Of a stretch of DNA of 64,000 nt, positions 1 to 11,099 are shown one piece after another. The notes beneath the pieces are model-generated. The model had not been told where the DNA came from. It saw only the letters and a program-made list of their open reading frames with translations, and did no database searches. Positions within the stretch are counted from its first letter, which is position 1. Every line of letters starts with the position of its first letter. Source of the DNA: Cupriavidus sp. UYMMa02A. Lineage in GTDB: Bacteria; Pseudomonadota; Gammaproteobacteria; Burkholderiales; Burkholderiaceae. Position numbers and translations under genes: made by a program. The stretch covers positions 1-64,000 of the forward strand of contig LRMT01000047.1 in assembly GCA_001725945.1 (NCBI GenBank). The letters are read 5' to 3'.

Positions 1-3000
1 CCACGCATGAGCCCGAATCCGGCGCAGCGGTGTTTGCCGCGCGCTGCGAGGCGCTGCGCAATGCCTGGCCGATCCGCTTGCGACGGCACCGGCATGGCTG
101 GCGCACATGGCCGACGAAGCCCGCGCGCAGGCGGCGCGCGTGCAGGCGGTCGCGCAGTTGCGCGCCCAGCTTGACGGCGGCGAATCGTGGCTCGACACCT
201 ATGACCGCAACGCCGGCCGGCACGTCGCCGGCGCGAGCTCGCCGAGGCCGTGCAGGCCTTCGAGGCGCTGCGGACCACGCTGGACGCGCTGCAGCACAGC
301 CGACGCCCTGCCCGATGCGCTGAGCGACGATGCGCAACAGGCCAGCGACGCCGTGCAGGACGCCGTGCGGCAAGCTGGCACGCTGGTCGCCGGCGCCGAC
401 GAGGCCTTGCGCGGCGAATGCCTGTCCGCCATTGCAGCGACGCTGGGCGTGGTGCACGCGTTCATCGACGCGCTGGAGTTGGGCCGCAATCGCCACGAAG
501 GCGGGGACGCGGATATCGACGCGGGACTGGCTCCGCGTCAGGACGGCGCGGTCGGCAACGACCCGCTGGCGGCAGCGCGTGCCGCCGCCAGCGAAGCCAT
601 TCGCACGGGCGCGACGGCCGATACGCCGCCGGTCCTGCGACTGCGCGCCGCACTGCAGGCGCTGACGGAGCAGGCTGCCATTGACGACAACGCCGCCTTG
701 CGCCGCCAGGCCGCGGAGGCCAGCACGCAGCTCAATGCCTGGCTTGCGGGCAGCGACACCTGTGGCGAACGGCTGGTGGCAGCACTGGCCGAGCCGATGC
801 CGGTCCCCGCACAGGCTGCCGAACCGGCGCCAGCACGCGGCACGGCCGCATCCGACGACAGCGCGGCGCTCGACGCCGAGCTGTTAGGCATCTTCCTGAG
901 CGAGGCCGACGAAGTCCTCGGCGGCATTGCGGGCGATCTCGGTTCGGGGCTGGAAGCGCTCCGCGATGCCGATACCCTCAGCCGCATCCGCCGCGCGTTC
1001 CATACGCTCAAGGGATCGAGCCGCATGGTCGGCCTGCACCGCTACGGCGAAGCCGCATGGGCCGTCGAGCAGGTGATGAATCTATGGATCGCCGAGGCAC
1101 GCGCGCCGGTGCCTGCCCTGCTGAACCTGCTGCGCCGCGCGCATGCGGAGCTGTCCGCGTGGGTGGCGCTGCTGCATCGTGATGCCGGCGTGGCGCATGA
1201 CATCGCGCCGCTGGTTGCCGCGGCCGAGGCGGTGCGTGATCCGCAGCCGGACGAGGCAGGGCCAAGCCACGCCGCCATCGACGAAGCACCGGTGCCGGAC
1301 ATCGAACCGGCGGAAGCGACCGACGCGCCCGAAGCTGGCTCCGATGCCGCCGCGGAAGAGAATGTGGCTGCCGTCCCTCCCGACGACGACAACGTCATAC
1401 CTTTCCGCCTCGCGGGCGCGCTGTCCGACGAGGACGACAATTTCAAGGTGATCGGCCCGATCCGCATCGGCCTGCCACTCTACAACGTCTACCTGCAAGA
1501 GGCCGACGACCTCCTGCGTCAGTTCGCCACCGACATTTCCGAGTGGCGCCACGAGAACCACCCGTGCCCGACTGAGCTGGCACTGCGCGTCGCCCACACG
1601 CTGCAAGGCAGCGCCTCGACGGTCGGCCTGGAACCGGTGCGCGAGATTGCCGAAGCGCTCGAGCACCTGCTGCTGCAACTCGGCGCGCATCCCGTGGCCA
1701 TGCACCCGGGCGACTTCCGCTTGCTGGAGCAGGCAGTCGAACGCCTGCGCGGCATGCTCCACCAGTTGCCGCGGGCATCTGGCCGGAGGCGGATGCCAGC
1801 CTGCACCGCAGCCTGACCGAATTCGGCGAGCGCGCGCTGCTGCGGCCGCGCGTGCTGGTGCCCCGCGCCGCAGGCGCGGCTGAGCCGGATGGTTCGGTGG
1901 CCAGCCTGTTTGGTCAGATGCCACCCGCTGCGGTGGAGCCTGCGGCCGACCACGCGCCGGACAGCCAGCCAGTGCCCGAGCCGCACCGGGAAGCCGAACC
2001 GCCCGCAGCGCCCGAGCCAATGCAGCCGCTGTCGGCCCCATCTGCAACGGCGCCGCATGACGTCATGGTGATACCGCTGCCGACGCCCGCACGACCGTTG
2101 CCGCTGGCGGTCGTGCAGTCGGATGCCTCCGAGCTGGATCCGGCGCTCGTCGAGATCTTCCTGGAGGAAGCGCACGGCAGCCTGCCCGAACTCGGCCGGC
2201 TCGTGCGCACCTGGGAAGCGGCGCCTGAGGACGCCAGGCAGGGCGGCCTGGTGCTGCGCGCTCTGCACACGCTCAAGGGCAGTGCGCGCATGGCAGGCGC
2301 CATGGCGCTCGGTCAGGCTGCGCACGAGATGGAAACGCTGCTCGACGCCAGCCTGCGCGCGCAGCGCGTCGGTCCGCAGCTTTTCAGACGCCTGTATGCC
2401 TGGTACGACCGGATCCTGATGCATGTGGAAGCGCTGCAGGCGGGCCGCCTGCTGGTGCCGGACGATCCCGACGTCATCAACGGGTTGGCGGAGCCCGAGC
2501 AGCCTGTTGCGCCGGTGATGGCCAGCGTGGAGCCGCCGAAGGCGCAGAGTGCCGGCACGACGGTGCCGGTGCCGGCCTCCCCCGCGCCCGCGTTCCACGT
2601 GGCGCAACCGGCGGACGCGGCGAGCGCAGCGCGCGCTGGTGCGCGTGCAGGCCCGTGCGCTCGATACGCTGATCAACGAGTCCGGCGAAGTCGGCGCCAC
2701 GCGTGCGCGGCTGGAGAGCGAGCTCGATTCCATGCGCGCCTATCTTGGCGAACTGAACGACAACGTCGTGCGTCTGCGCAGCCAGTTGCGCGAGATCGAA
2801 ATCCAGGCCGAATCGCAGATGGCTTCGCGCATTGCCGACGCCCAGCACCGGCAGGAATTCGATCCGCTCGAATTCGACCGCTTCACGCGCTTCCAGGAAC
2901 TGACGCGGATGATGGCCGAGTCGGTCAACGACGTGGCAACGGTAGAGCAGAACCTGCACCGCGGCTTCGACCGCACCGCCGGCGACCTGGCCGCGCAGGC

Positions 3001-4588
3001 GCGTCTCACGCGTGGATTGCAGCGCGGGCTGATGCAGGCGCGCATGGTGCAGTTCGACGCGCTGGCCGAACGCCTCTACCGCGTTGCGCGCCAGTCCGCG
3101 GCGGAGACCGGCAAGGAAGTCCGCCTGCTGATCCAGGGCGGTACGGTGGAAATCGACCGCTCCGTTCTGGACCGCATGGCGGGCCCGATCGAGCACCTGA
3201 TCCGCAACGCCGTGGTGCACGGCATCGAAACGTCGGACGCGCGCCGCGCGGCGGGCAAGCCGGCAGCCGGATCGCTGACGCTGGAAGTGCAGCAGGAAGG
3301 CAACGAGGTCGTGCTGCATTTCGTTGATGACGGCGCGGGCCTGGACCTGGCGCGCATCCGTGCGCGTGCCGAGGAGCGCAACCTGCTGGCGCATGACGAC
3401 GAGGCAAGCGAGGCGCGCCTGACCGAGCTGATCTTTACCCCCGGCTTCTCGACGGCCGATGCGGTCTCGGAACTCGCCGGCCGCGGCGTGGGCATGGACG
3501 TCGTCCGTGCGGAAACCGTGGCGCTGGGCGGCCGCATCACGCTGTCGACATCGGCGGGCCGCGGCACCACGTTCACGGTGCACCTGCCGCTGACCACGGC
3601 GATCACGCAAGTGCTGGTGGTGATGCTGGGCGGGCGCATGTATGCGATGCCAAGCGGCATGATCGACCAGGTCCAGCAGCTGCGCACGCAGGCGCTGCTC
3701 GATGCCTACAACCATGGCCACATCACCGTTGCCGGTAACGATGTGCCGTTCCATTACTTCGGCGCCTTGCTCGAAGAAAGTGCGGCAAGCCCGTCCGGAC
3801 GGAAGTATGCGCCGGTGGTCATCGTGCGCAGCGGCACCGAGCGCGTGGCCGTGCACGTCGATGACGTGGTCGGTAACCGCGAAGTGGTCGTCAAGCATAT
3901 CGGCCCGCACCTGGCGCGTCTCGAAGGCATTGCCGGTGCCACGACGATGGGCGACGGCGAGATCGTGCTGATCTACAACCCCGTGGTGCTGGCGCAGCGC
4001 TTTGAGCGTGTCCGCGGCGAAGCAGCGCCTGCCGCGATGCAGCCGGACACAATGCAGCCGCGAGGCGCCGTGGCCGAACTGGGCGGAAACGGTGCCATCA
4101 CGCCGGTGCAGGGGCTGGTGATGCAGCCGACGGTAATGGTCGTGGACGACTCGCTGACCGTGCGCAAGGCCGCGCACCGCTTGCTCACGCGCGCCGGCTA
4201 CGAGGTGCTGCTCGCGCGCGATGGCGTCGACGCGCTCAAGCAACTGCAGGACGTGATGCCGGATGCCATGCTGGTTGATATCGAGATGCCGCATATGGAT
4301 GGCTTCGACCTGACCCGCAACGTGCGTGCGGACAGCCGCACGGCCCATATGCCGCTCGTGATGATCACCTCTCGCACGGCAGAGAAGCATCGCCGCTACG
4401 CGCAGGAAATCGGCGTGGACGTCTATCTCGGCAAGCCGTACAACGAAGACGAGCTGCTTGGCACGCTGCAACGGTTGATCGGTGCGCGTGCTGCCAGTGC
4501 CGCTGGTCGGTGGCGCAGATGCTTGGGGATCAGCCGGAGCCTTGAAGCAGCTTGCGAATGCGTACGAAGGCAGAGAGGGCCGCCGTGA
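1..4588 (+). CDS. chpA: ChpA/PilL-type hybrid chemotaxis histidine kinase, 5'-truncated
   Basis: CheA-like sensor kinase of the type IV pilus (Chp) chemosensory system, which phosphorylates response regulators controlling twitching motility. The start lies upstream of the window. At least three Hpt modules are visible by their phosphoacceptor His: HTLKGSS (His codon at 1001), HTLQGSA (1595, Lys replaced by Gln) and HTLKGSA (2266). They are followed by a dimerisation/ATPase region (IRNAVVHGIE, about 3200; the G box GRGVGMDVV, about 3480), a CheW-like domain (about 3600-4000) and a C-terminal receiver domain starting VMVVDDSLTVRK (4135), with its Asp at about 4277. Frame breaks lie near 232, 301, 1775 and 2640. 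The reading frame used runs into the terminator hairpin at 4588, so a further slip after about 4490 is possible; a TGA in another frame at 4543 may be the true stop. Family assignment is secure; symbol chpA versus pilL is naming preference. Confidence 0.88.
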
Positions 4589-4606
4589 GGGCGGCCCTCT
4601 CTCTTT
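4572..4606 (+). terminator. Rho-independent terminator after chpA
   Basis: A 13-bp perfect stem (4572-4584 with 4590-4602) and a 5-nt loop are followed by a short T run. It sits directly after the kinase gene and faces the convergent gene at 4637. Confidence 0.85.
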
Positions 4607-4636
4607 GTGGCATGACCGGGTGGTTACTTCCGGGCT

Positions 4637-5350
4637 TTACCAGCGCATCTGCGCATTGTGCGTACCCGTGCTGACCACTTGCGTCTTGGTACGGCCCTCA
4701 TAGGTAGCCCGCACGTTGTAGCTGCCTGCCGGTGCCCGCAGCAGGCACTTCGGCCCGTCCGCCACGAAGCTGGCCACTTCACGCCCGTTGCGGATGAGCT
4801 TCACGTTGACATCAGAAAGATATTCCCCGCGAGCCCCCTGCGTGAAGACCAGCCCCATGTTGTAGTTGCGAGACTGCGCGGACAGCGCGCGCTGTTCATC
4901 GTCGGCCACACCGCCGCAGATGTACGTCACCGGGCCGGCCTTACGCTGCACCATGGCATCGCGCGGCGGTGGCGGCGGAGGAACGGCCAGCGGAGGAGAG
5001 GGTGCCGCCAGCGGAGGGGACGGCGCTGCCAACGGAGGGGATGGCGCAGCCGGCGCCGTGTCGATTGGCGCGGGAGTGGGCGCAGGCGCCGCTGCCGGCG
5101 GCGCCGCTGTCGGAGCCGGCATCGAAGGCGTTCCAGGTGCCGCAGGGGCTGGCGTCATGGGCGCAGCCGCGGCATCCGCAGGCGCCGTGGAAGTCTGGGC
5201 GTGGCCCGCGGCGGGAACGAAGGCCAGCATGGCCAACGCGCACGCACCCATCAGAAGCGCCAGCCGGCGTGCGTGTGCGCGCCGCTCGCGCGCATCCGGT
5301 GCATCCGGCAGGTGAATCGGGCGGGACGCTAGTGAAGACAGTTGCCGCAT
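4637..5350 (-). CDS. Exported Pro/Ala-rich protein with conserved C-terminal domain
   Basis: About 237 aa. A basic N-terminus (RERRAHARRLALLMGACALA) leads into a hydrophobic segment and an AHAQ signal-peptidase-like site, so it is probably periplasmic or surface-exposed. A low-complexity linker rich in Pro and Ala holds three consecutive copies of a PPLAAPS-type heptad and a run of six prolines. The C-terminal ~100 residues are well ordered in composition (VTYICGGVADDEQ, YLSDVNVKLIRNGREVASF, GSYNVRATYEGRTKTQ) and resemble a beta-sandwich of the carboxypeptidase-regulatory type; that is inference. The start at 5350 is chosen because an AAGGAGG sequence lies 5 nt upstream; the adjacent ATG at 5353 is too close. 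Function unknown. Confidence 0.75.
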   Translation of the reverse strand: MRQLSSLASRPIHLPDAPDARERRAHARRLALLMGACALAMLAFVPAAGHAQTSTAPADAAAAPMTPAPAAPGTPSMPAPTAAPPAAAPAPTPAPIDTAPAAPSPPLAAPSPPLAAPSPPLAVPPPPPPRDAMVQRKAGPVTYICGGVADDEQRALSAQSRNYNMGLVFTQGARGEYLSDVNVKLIRNGREVASFVADGPKCLLRAPAGSYNVRATYEGRTKTQVVSTGTHNAQMRW

Positions 5351-5567
5351 CATAGCCTCCTTGACGTAAGAGAACGGACTGTGCCGCCAGAGCCCCTTGC
5401 TTGGGGGGCATGGCGGGGTGTCCATTCCATGCTATGGAGCCCTGCCGGTGCGTACTGCCGGTCAGGCTCCTACAAGCATGTCGGAGGAGGGCGTGTTACG
5501 GGAGGCGGGCGGCGCACAGGCCGCCAGTGATGTGCACGCCGCGGCGGTTCGCGGCGTGCGCAAGCGG

Positions 5568-6878
5568 TCAGCGCTTGTTGCTGACGAGCCGGGCCGGCAC
5601 TGACAATGTCAGTGCAGCACCTGCCACCAGGCACGCTGCCAGCAGGTACATGCCGGAGTCGGTGGTATGGGTCAGGTCCTTGAGCCAGCCGACCGCATAC
5701 GGGCTGAGAAAGCCGGCCAGGTTGCCGAGCGAGTTGATCAGCGCGATGCCGGCGGCCGCGCCCGTGCCGGCCAGGAACGCGGTGGGCAGGCTCCAGAACA
5801 GCGGCAGCGTGGTCAGGATGCCGATGGTGGCCAGCGTGAGCGCCACCATGGCCATTGCGGTGCTGTCATGCCAGTACACCGAGAGCAGCAGGCCCAGCGC
5901 GCCGGCCACGGCCGGGATGGCAATGTGCCAGCGACGCTCGCCGGAGCGGTCCGCGCTGTGCGCGACCAGCACCATGCCGACCACGGCGCAGCCGTACGGA
6001 ATCGCGGTCAGCAGGCCGATGTCCAGCGCGCTCTTGACGCCAGTCTGCTTGATGATGGTCGGCAGCCAGAAGCTCACGCCGTAGAGGCCCATCACGAAGC
6101 AGAAGTAGATCGCGCTCATGAGCCAGACACGCGGGCTTGCCAGCACGGTGCGGATCGGCGGGTCTTCCTTGTGGGCGTTTTCGCTCGCGATATTGCGCTC
6201 CAGCAGCGCCTTTTCCTCGGCGGTGAGCCACTTGGCGTGCACGATGCGGTCGTCCAGGTAGGCCAGCACCCACAGGCCAACCAGGATCGACGGGATGCCT
6301 TCGAGCAGGAACATCCATTGCCAGCCGGACCAGCCGCTGTGGCCATCGAACGATTGCATCACCCAGCCCGACAGCGGGCCGCCGATCACACCCGACAGCG
6401 CGATGGCGGTCATGAAGAATGTGGTGGTGCGCCCGCGGCGGTTCGCCGGGTACCAGTAGGTCAGGTACAGGATGATGCCGGGGAAGAAGCCCGCTTCCGC
6501 AATGCCGAGCAGGAAGCGCAGCACGTAGAACATGGTGGGCGTGGTGACGAACATCATCGCTGCCGAAATCGCGCCCCACGTGATCATGATGCGGGCGATC
6601 CAGATACGTGCGCCCACCTTGTGCAGGATCACGTTGCTCGGCACTTCGAACAGAAAGTAGCCGATGAAGAAGATGCCCGCGCCGAGGCCGTAGATGGTTT
6701 CGCTGAACTTCAGATCGCTGAGCATCTGCAGCTTGGCAAAGCCCACATTGACGCGGTCCAGGTAGGCCACCACGTAGCACAGCAGCAGGAAAGGCACCAG
6801 GCGCCAGCTCACCTTGCGATAAGTGGCGTCTTCAAACGCGGCGTCGGCGACGCCGGGATTCACTGCGGTCGTTGTCAT
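5568..6878 (-). CDS. MFS transporter, anion:cation symporter (ACS) family
   Basis: 436-aa inner-membrane carrier with about 12 hydrophobic segments. The family signature YLDRVNVGFAK follows the first membrane segment, and the loop motif after TM4-5 reads YWYPANRRGR, both typical of ACS permeases (phthalate, tartrate, glucarate, 4-hydroxyphenylacetate carriers). A GGAG ribosome site precedes the ATG. It is followed about 80 nt upstream on the same strand by an SDR dehydrogenase and then by an aldehyde dehydrogenase, which suggests uptake and oxidation of an organic acid or alcohol. The substrate cannot be read from the sequence. The gene is intact. Confidence 0.88.
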   Translation of the reverse strand: MTTTAVNPGVADAAFEDATYRKVSWRLVPFLLLCYVVAYLDRVNVGFAKLQMLSDLKFSETIYGLGAGIFFIGYFLFEVPSNVILHKVGARIWIARIMITWGAISAAMMFVTTPTMFYVLRFLLGIAEAGFFPGIILYLTYWYPANRRGRTTTFFMTAIALSGVIGGPLSGWVMQSFDGHSGWSGWQWMFLLEGIPSILVGLWVLAYLDDRIVHAKWLTAEEKALLERNIASENAHKEDPPIRTVLASPRVWLMSAIYFCFVMGLYGVSFWLPTIIKQTGVKSALDIGLLTAIPYGCAVVGMVLVAHSADRSGERRWHIAIPAVAGALGLLLSVYWHDSTAMAMVALTLATIGILTTLPLFWSLPTAFLAGTGAAAGIALINSLGNLAGFLSPYAVGWLKDLTHTTDSGMYLLAACLVAGAALTLSVPARLVSNKR

Positions 6879-6961
6879 GCTGTCTCCTCAGGGGGATTGC
6901 GCTTCTATGACGCTTCTACGACGCTTCGGTGATGCAGGTACAGCTACGGCCGGACTGGCGG

Positions 6962-7719
6962 CTAGACGCAGCGGCCGCCGTCCACTTCGATGCAGGTGCC
7001 CGTGATGAATGCGGCCTCGTCGGACGCCAGATACAGGCATGCATTGGCGACATCCGGGGGGGTCGACATGCGGCCCATCGGAATCGTGGCGAGGAACTTC
7101 GCACGGTTCTCCGGCGTGTCGGGCATGCCCATGAATTCCTCGAGCAGGCCGGTCGCGCCGATCACCGGGTTGACGCAATTGACGCGGATATTGTCCTTGC
7201 CGAGCTCCGCCGCCATGGCCTTGCTCGCCGTGATGACGGCGCCCTTGCTGCCGTTGTACCAGACCAGTCCCGGACGCGGCCGGATGCCGGCGGTCGATGC
7301 GATATTGACGAACACGCCGCCGCCGCGCTGGCGGAAATGCGCAATGAATGCGCGCGCCGACCAGAAGATGCTCTTGACGTTGACCGCGTAGACGCGGTCG
7401 AACTCTTCCTCGGTCACCTCGAGGATCGGTTTGTTGCGGTGCGTGGTGCCGGCATTGTTGACGACGATGTGCACGTCGCCGAAGGCGCTCAGCGTGGCGT
7501 CGCGCATGGCCTCCGTGTCCGCTTCGCGCGAGACGTCGGCGCACACCGCGCGGGCCTGGCCGCCGGCATCGCGGATCGCCGCGGCCACGCGCTCGGCGGC
7601 GTCTTCACGCAGGTCGGCCACCATTACGCGGGCGCTTCGCGCGCGAACGTATGCGCGATGCCTTCTCCAAAGCCGGAGCCGCCACCGGTCACAACCGCCA
7701 CCTTGTCTGCCAGTCTCAT
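6962..7719 (-). CDS. SDR-family NAD(P)-dependent oxidoreductase
   Basis: Short-chain dehydrogenase/reductase of about 252 aa. It shows the Rossmann glycine motif TGGGSGFGEGIA, the NNAG motif (VVNNAGTT), the catalytic Ser of NIASTAG, the YxxxK pair in WYNGSKGAVI, and the NPVIGATGL loop after strand 6. The Rossmann segment and the rest are in different frames: one base is missing near 7636, and restoring it gives FAREGARVMVADL. The start at 7719 has a GGAGAC ribosome site. It probably acts with the neighbouring MFS carrier; substrate unknown. Confidence 0.85.
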
Positions 7720-7783
7720 CGCTTGTCTCCTTGTGTTGTGTCGATGATCGCCTTGTCAGCTACGTCTTAAGTCCCGCTTGTTT

Positions 7784-7823
7784 TCTCCCCTCTCCCGCTT
7801 GCGGGAGAGGGGGAGAGGGGAGG
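7784..7823. repeat. GC-rich intergenic palindromic repeat, copy 1
   Basis: An inverted repeat built on CCCTCTCCCGC/GCGGGAGAGGG, lying in the gap between two minus-strand genes. It is the same family as the elements at 7864 and 37584. It can form a strong hairpin in RNA of either strand. Confidence 0.75.
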
Positions 7824-7863
7824 CGCTGGCATACTGACGTGCTTCACTTCGTGGTGGCTCCGG

Positions 7864-7908
7864 CCCTCTCCCCCACCCCTCTCCCACTTCGCGGGAGAGG
7901 GGAGCCCC
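7864..7908. repeat. GC-rich intergenic palindromic repeat, copy 2
   Basis: A second copy about 40 nt after the first, with the same CTCTCCC...GGGAGAGG palindrome plus a C-rich lead. Two copies within 125 nt is the usual REP/BIME-like arrangement. The rest of the 7720-7967 gap shows no gene. Confidence 0.75.
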
Positions 7909-7967
7909 GGCCAGGGCTGACAGATTCATTCGAGCGCAATCTGTCAGCCACCATCACGAAAAATCAC

Positions 7968-8210
7968 TCAATGCGAAAACGGCCCACGCCCCCGCAGTGC
8001 ATTCGCCACCATCATCAGCGCCAGCAAGAACGGCAGCGCAACGTACAGGCACCAATGCACGCGGTCGCCCATGGTATCGCCCCACTTGCGCTTGAACACC
8101 TGCAGGCGCGGCATGCCGGAAGGATTGGTGGCGCGTTTGTTCTTCACATGCCAGGCCATCCAGAAAAAGAAGATGGCAAAGGCGACGGACAGGAAATTGA
8201 TGTTACCCAT
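7968..8210 (-). CDS. Small two-TM membrane protein
   Basis: 80 aa, starting MGNINFLSV. Two hydrophobic stretches (FLSVAFAIFFFWMAW and LYVALPFLLALMMVANAL) flank a basic cytoplasmic loop rich in Lys and Arg. The start codon overlaps the 3' end of the aldehyde dehydrogenase gene by 8 nt, so the two are probably co-transcribed and translationally coupled. No family recognised. It may be a partner or stabiliser of the dehydrogenase or carrier, but only its position suggests that. Confidence 0.72.
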   Translation of the reverse strand: MGNINFLSVAFAIFFFWMAWHVKNKRATNPSGMPRLQVFKRKWGDTMGDRVHWCLYVALPFLLALMMVANALRGRGPFSH

Positions 8211-9637
8211 GTTGAATGGCAATGGTTTTGAGGGTGGTAAAGCCGTACAGGGCCTCGAAGCCCTTCTCGCGGCCGTAGCCGGACTGGCCGGTGCCGCCGA
8301 ACGGCAGCTCCACGCCGCCGCCGGCCCCATAGTTGTTGATGAAGACCTGGCCCGCGCGCAGCTTGCGCGCGAGGCGAAGCTGCCGCCCGCCGTCGCGCGT
8401 CCACAGTCCCGCGACCAGGCCGTAAGGCGTGCCGTTGGCCAGCGCCACGGCTTCCGCCTCGCTATCGAACGGCATGGCGGCGAGCAGCGGGCCGAAGACT
8501 TCCTCTTGCGCGAGCCGGTGGGCGGGCGGCACGTCTCGGAACAGCATCGGCACCTGGTAGTAGCCGGACTCCGGCGCTTCGGCGACGATCTGCCCCTGCG
8601 CCATCACCGAGATGCCGGCGTGCTGCGCATCGGAAACGAAGTCCCACACGCGCTGCTGCTGCTTGCGGCTGATCAGCGGGCCGCATTCCAGGTCCAGTTC
8701 CGAGGGACCGACGCGCAGCGATTCGAACACCGATGCGAGCCGGTCCAGCAGCGCATTGTAGAGCGGGCGCTCCACCAGCACGCGGCTGCCGGCCGAGCAG
8801 GTCTGGCCGGCATTCTGCACGATGCCGTTGACGATCACCGGCACTAGCGCATCCATGTCGGCATCGGCAAAGACGATCTGGGGTGACTTGCCGCCCAGTT
8901 CGAGCGTGACCGGCACGTGGTTCTCGGCGGCGAGCTGCGCCACCAGCTTGCCAGTCTGCGGCGAACCGGTGAACGAGATGTGGTTGATGCCGGGGTGGCG
9001 CGCCAGCGCGGCGCCGGCCTCATGGCCGTAGCCGGTGACGATATTGAGCGCGCCTTCGGGCAGGCCGGCCTCGGCGGCCAGTTCGGCCACGCGTAGCAGC
9101 GACAGGCAGGCGTCCTCGGCCGGCTTGACCACGCAGGCGTTGCCGGTCGCCAGCGCCGCGCCCACGCTGCGGCCGAAGATCTGCAGCGGGTAGTTCCACG
9201 GGATGATGTGGCCTGTGACGCCGTGCGGTTCGCGCAGCGTCAGCACGGTGTAGCCGGGGTTGTACGGGATGGTCTGGCCATGCAGCTTGTCGACGGCGCC
9301 CGCGTAGAACTCGAAATAGCGGCGAGGCGCGCGCGTCGGCCCTGGCCTGGCGCATTGGCTTGCCGGTGTCGCGCGCTTCCAGCGCGGCCAGCTCTTCCTC
9401 GTGGGCGATCAGCGTCAGCGCCACGCGATTGAGCAGCCGCACGCGCTCGGCCGGGGCCATGGCGCGCCAGGCGCCATCGGCGGCTTGTCGCGCGGCGTGC
9501 ACGGCGACGTTGATATCGGTAGCGTTGCCGCGCGCGATCTCGGCAAAGGGTTCACCATTGGACGGGTCGAACACCTTGATGCGCAGGCCGTTGTCCGGGG
9601 CGATCAGGCGGTTGGCGACAAAATGCTGGGCATGCAT
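8203..9637 (-). CDS. NAD(P)-dependent aldehyde dehydrogenase
   Basis: ALDH-superfamily enzyme of about 478 aa that oxidises an aldehyde to its acid. Visible signatures are the cofactor-site segments PWNYPL and KPAEDA, the catalytic Glu in LELGGKSP, the nucleophile Cys in NAGQTCSAGSR, and the C-terminal PFGGTGQSGYGREKG. The N-terminus (MHAQHFVANRL) is read in a different frame from the rest: two bases are missing near 9330, within RAS..RYFEFYAG. The gene overlaps the small membrane protein downstream and shares its strand with the SDR and MFS genes. Substrate not determinable; betaine-aldehyde-like and aromatic aldehyde dehydrogenases look similar at this level. Confidence 0.9.
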
Positions 9638-9775
9638 GAAGGGTCTCCGGGGGTTTCCGTGTCTTCGGAGGCGTGGCTCGGAATTCAGCGTTGGCTGAAG
9701 AATGCGCCATTATCGCGCAGCCCGGGCGGCGTGCAAGGCACGGTCATTGTCAGCCTCGGGTCAGGGGCGAGCCGC

Positions 9776-9781
9776 TATAAT
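9776..9781 (+). promoter_or_regulatory. Candidate -10 element for ppa
   Basis: A perfect TATAAT lies 43 nt before the ppa start. No good -35 lies at 16-18 nt; the TTGTCA at 9747 is too far (23 nt), so only the -10 is proposed. Confidence 0.4.
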
Positions 9782-9823
9782 GCCCGCCATCGATAAACAC
9801 AGCGCAGGCATCTGGAGAACCGC

Positions 9824-10351
9824 ATGAGCTTCAATCTCGTCTCCCCGGGCAAGGACCTTCCCAACGATTTCAACGTCATCATCGAGATCTCCGCCCAGAG
9901 CGATCCGGTGAAGTACGAGGCCGACAAGGAAACCGGCCTGCTGTTCGTGGACCGCTTCATCGGCACCGGCATGCGCTATCCGGCCAACTACGGCTTCATT
10001 CCGCAGACGCTGTCGGGCGACGGCGACCCGGTGGACGTGCTGGTGATCACCCCGTTCCCGATCCTGGCGGGCGCTGTCGTGCGCTGCCGTGCACTCGGCA
10101 TGCTGAAGATGACCGACGAGTCGGGCGTGGACGCCAAGCTGGTGGCCGTTCCGGTGGACAAGCTGTCGCCTGCCACCGCCTTCATGAAGGGCCTGTCGGA
10201 CGTGCCGCAGAATACGCTGGACCAGATCAAGCACTTCTTTGAGAACTACAAGGCACTGGAAGCCGGCAAGTGGGTCAAGGTCGAAGGCTGGGCCGGCATC
10301 GAGGAAGCGCACAAGGAAATCACCGACGGCGTGGCGAACTTCAAGAAGTAA
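9824..10351 (+). CDS. ppa: Inorganic pyrophosphatase (family I)
   Basis: 175-aa soluble PPase that hydrolyses pyrophosphate to phosphate and pulls biosynthetic reactions forward. The family signature is intact: [26 protein letters not shown] and the metal-binding aspartates of DGDPVDVLV. The length matches bacterial family I enzymes. It is monocistronic, with a candidate -10 upstream and a strong terminator downstream. The reading frame is intact. Confidence 0.97.
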   Translation: MSFNLVSPGKDLPNDFNVIIEISAQSDPVKYEADKETGLLFVDRFIGTGMRYPANYGFIPQTLSGDGDPVDVLVITPFPILAGAVVRCRALGMLKMTDESGVDAKLVAVPVDKLSPATAFMKGLSDVPQNTLDQIKHFFENYKALEAGKWVKVEGWAGIEEAHKEITDGVANFKK

Positions 10352-10412
10352 TCGCGCGCTGATCTGGCAGCTTATGCGCCGTTCCCGCTCGAAGCTGAAC
10401 GGCTGCTGAACG

Positions 10413-10438
10413 AACCCCGCTCCGGCGGGGTTTTTTTT
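10413..10438 (+). terminator. Rho-independent terminator after ppa
   Basis: The stem AACCCCGC/GCGGGGTT is followed by a run of eight Ts, 60 nt after the ppa stop. Confidence 0.9.
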
Positions 10439-10517
10439 GCGGGAAACCTGACCATCGGCAAGCCGTGCGCACGTTGCGGGGTACGCTATCGGTGTCCCCA
10501 ACACCAAAGGAGTTCCT

Positions 10518-11092
10518 ATGAACCGCCTTCAGAGCGTGTCCGGCGCCATCGGGTTTCCGGACGCCGCGCGCCGCTACGACGGCCTTGCAGTCTTCTTCCA
10601 CTGGTCGGTATTCCTGCTGATCGCCGCGGCCTATGCGGCGATCGAGCTGAAAGGCTTTGCCGGCAAGGGTACCCCGGCGCGCGCGCTGGCCATGGCGGTA
10701 CATGAGTGGACCGGTGCACTGGTCCTCGTGCTGGCCGTGCCGCGCGTACTTTGGCGCCTTGTACGTGGCGCGCCGCCGGCCGAACCGGGCCCGCGCTGGA
10801 TGCAGCGTGTGGGCGAGGCGATGCATTGGGTGCTGTATCTGTTCATCGTGGCGCAGCCGTCCTCGGCCTGCTTGCGCTCAATGCCGGCGGACATGCGCTG
10901 GTGGTGCCAATGCTCGGTGTCGAGATGCCGATGTTGGTCGGCCCGGACCAGGCCCTGAAGAACCAGGTCAAGGAAATCCACGAGACGCTCGGTACTGCCT
11001 TCTACCTTGTGATCGGCCTGCACGCGATGGCGGCACTGTTCCACCATTACATGCTCGGCGACAACACGCTGCGCCGCATGTGGCGGCGCTGA
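10518..11092 (+). CDS. Cytochrome b561-family membrane protein
   Basis: About 191 aa. A four-helix di-haem b-type cytochrome that moves electrons between quinone and a periplasmic or membrane partner. Visible features are the N-terminal YDGLAVFFHW with a haem-ligand His, the HEWTG helix, PRVLWRLVRGAPP, and the C-terminal EIHETLGTAFYLVIGLHAMAALFHHY with further His ligands. One base is missing near 10858 (LFIVAQP then LGLLALNAGGHA). The stop lies 7 nt from the convergent GNAT gene. Family sure, physiological donor unknown. Confidence 0.88.
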
Positions 11093-11099
11093 CGCGCCG

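Noticed and set aside
7784..7908. Possible CRISPR-like repeats
   Set aside because: Only two palindromes with no regular unique spacers and no cas genes; they fit an intergenic REP-like family instead.
9747..9781. Full sigma-70 promoter TTGTCA / TATAAT for ppa
   Set aside because: The spacer is 23 nt, outside the functional range; only the -10 was kept.
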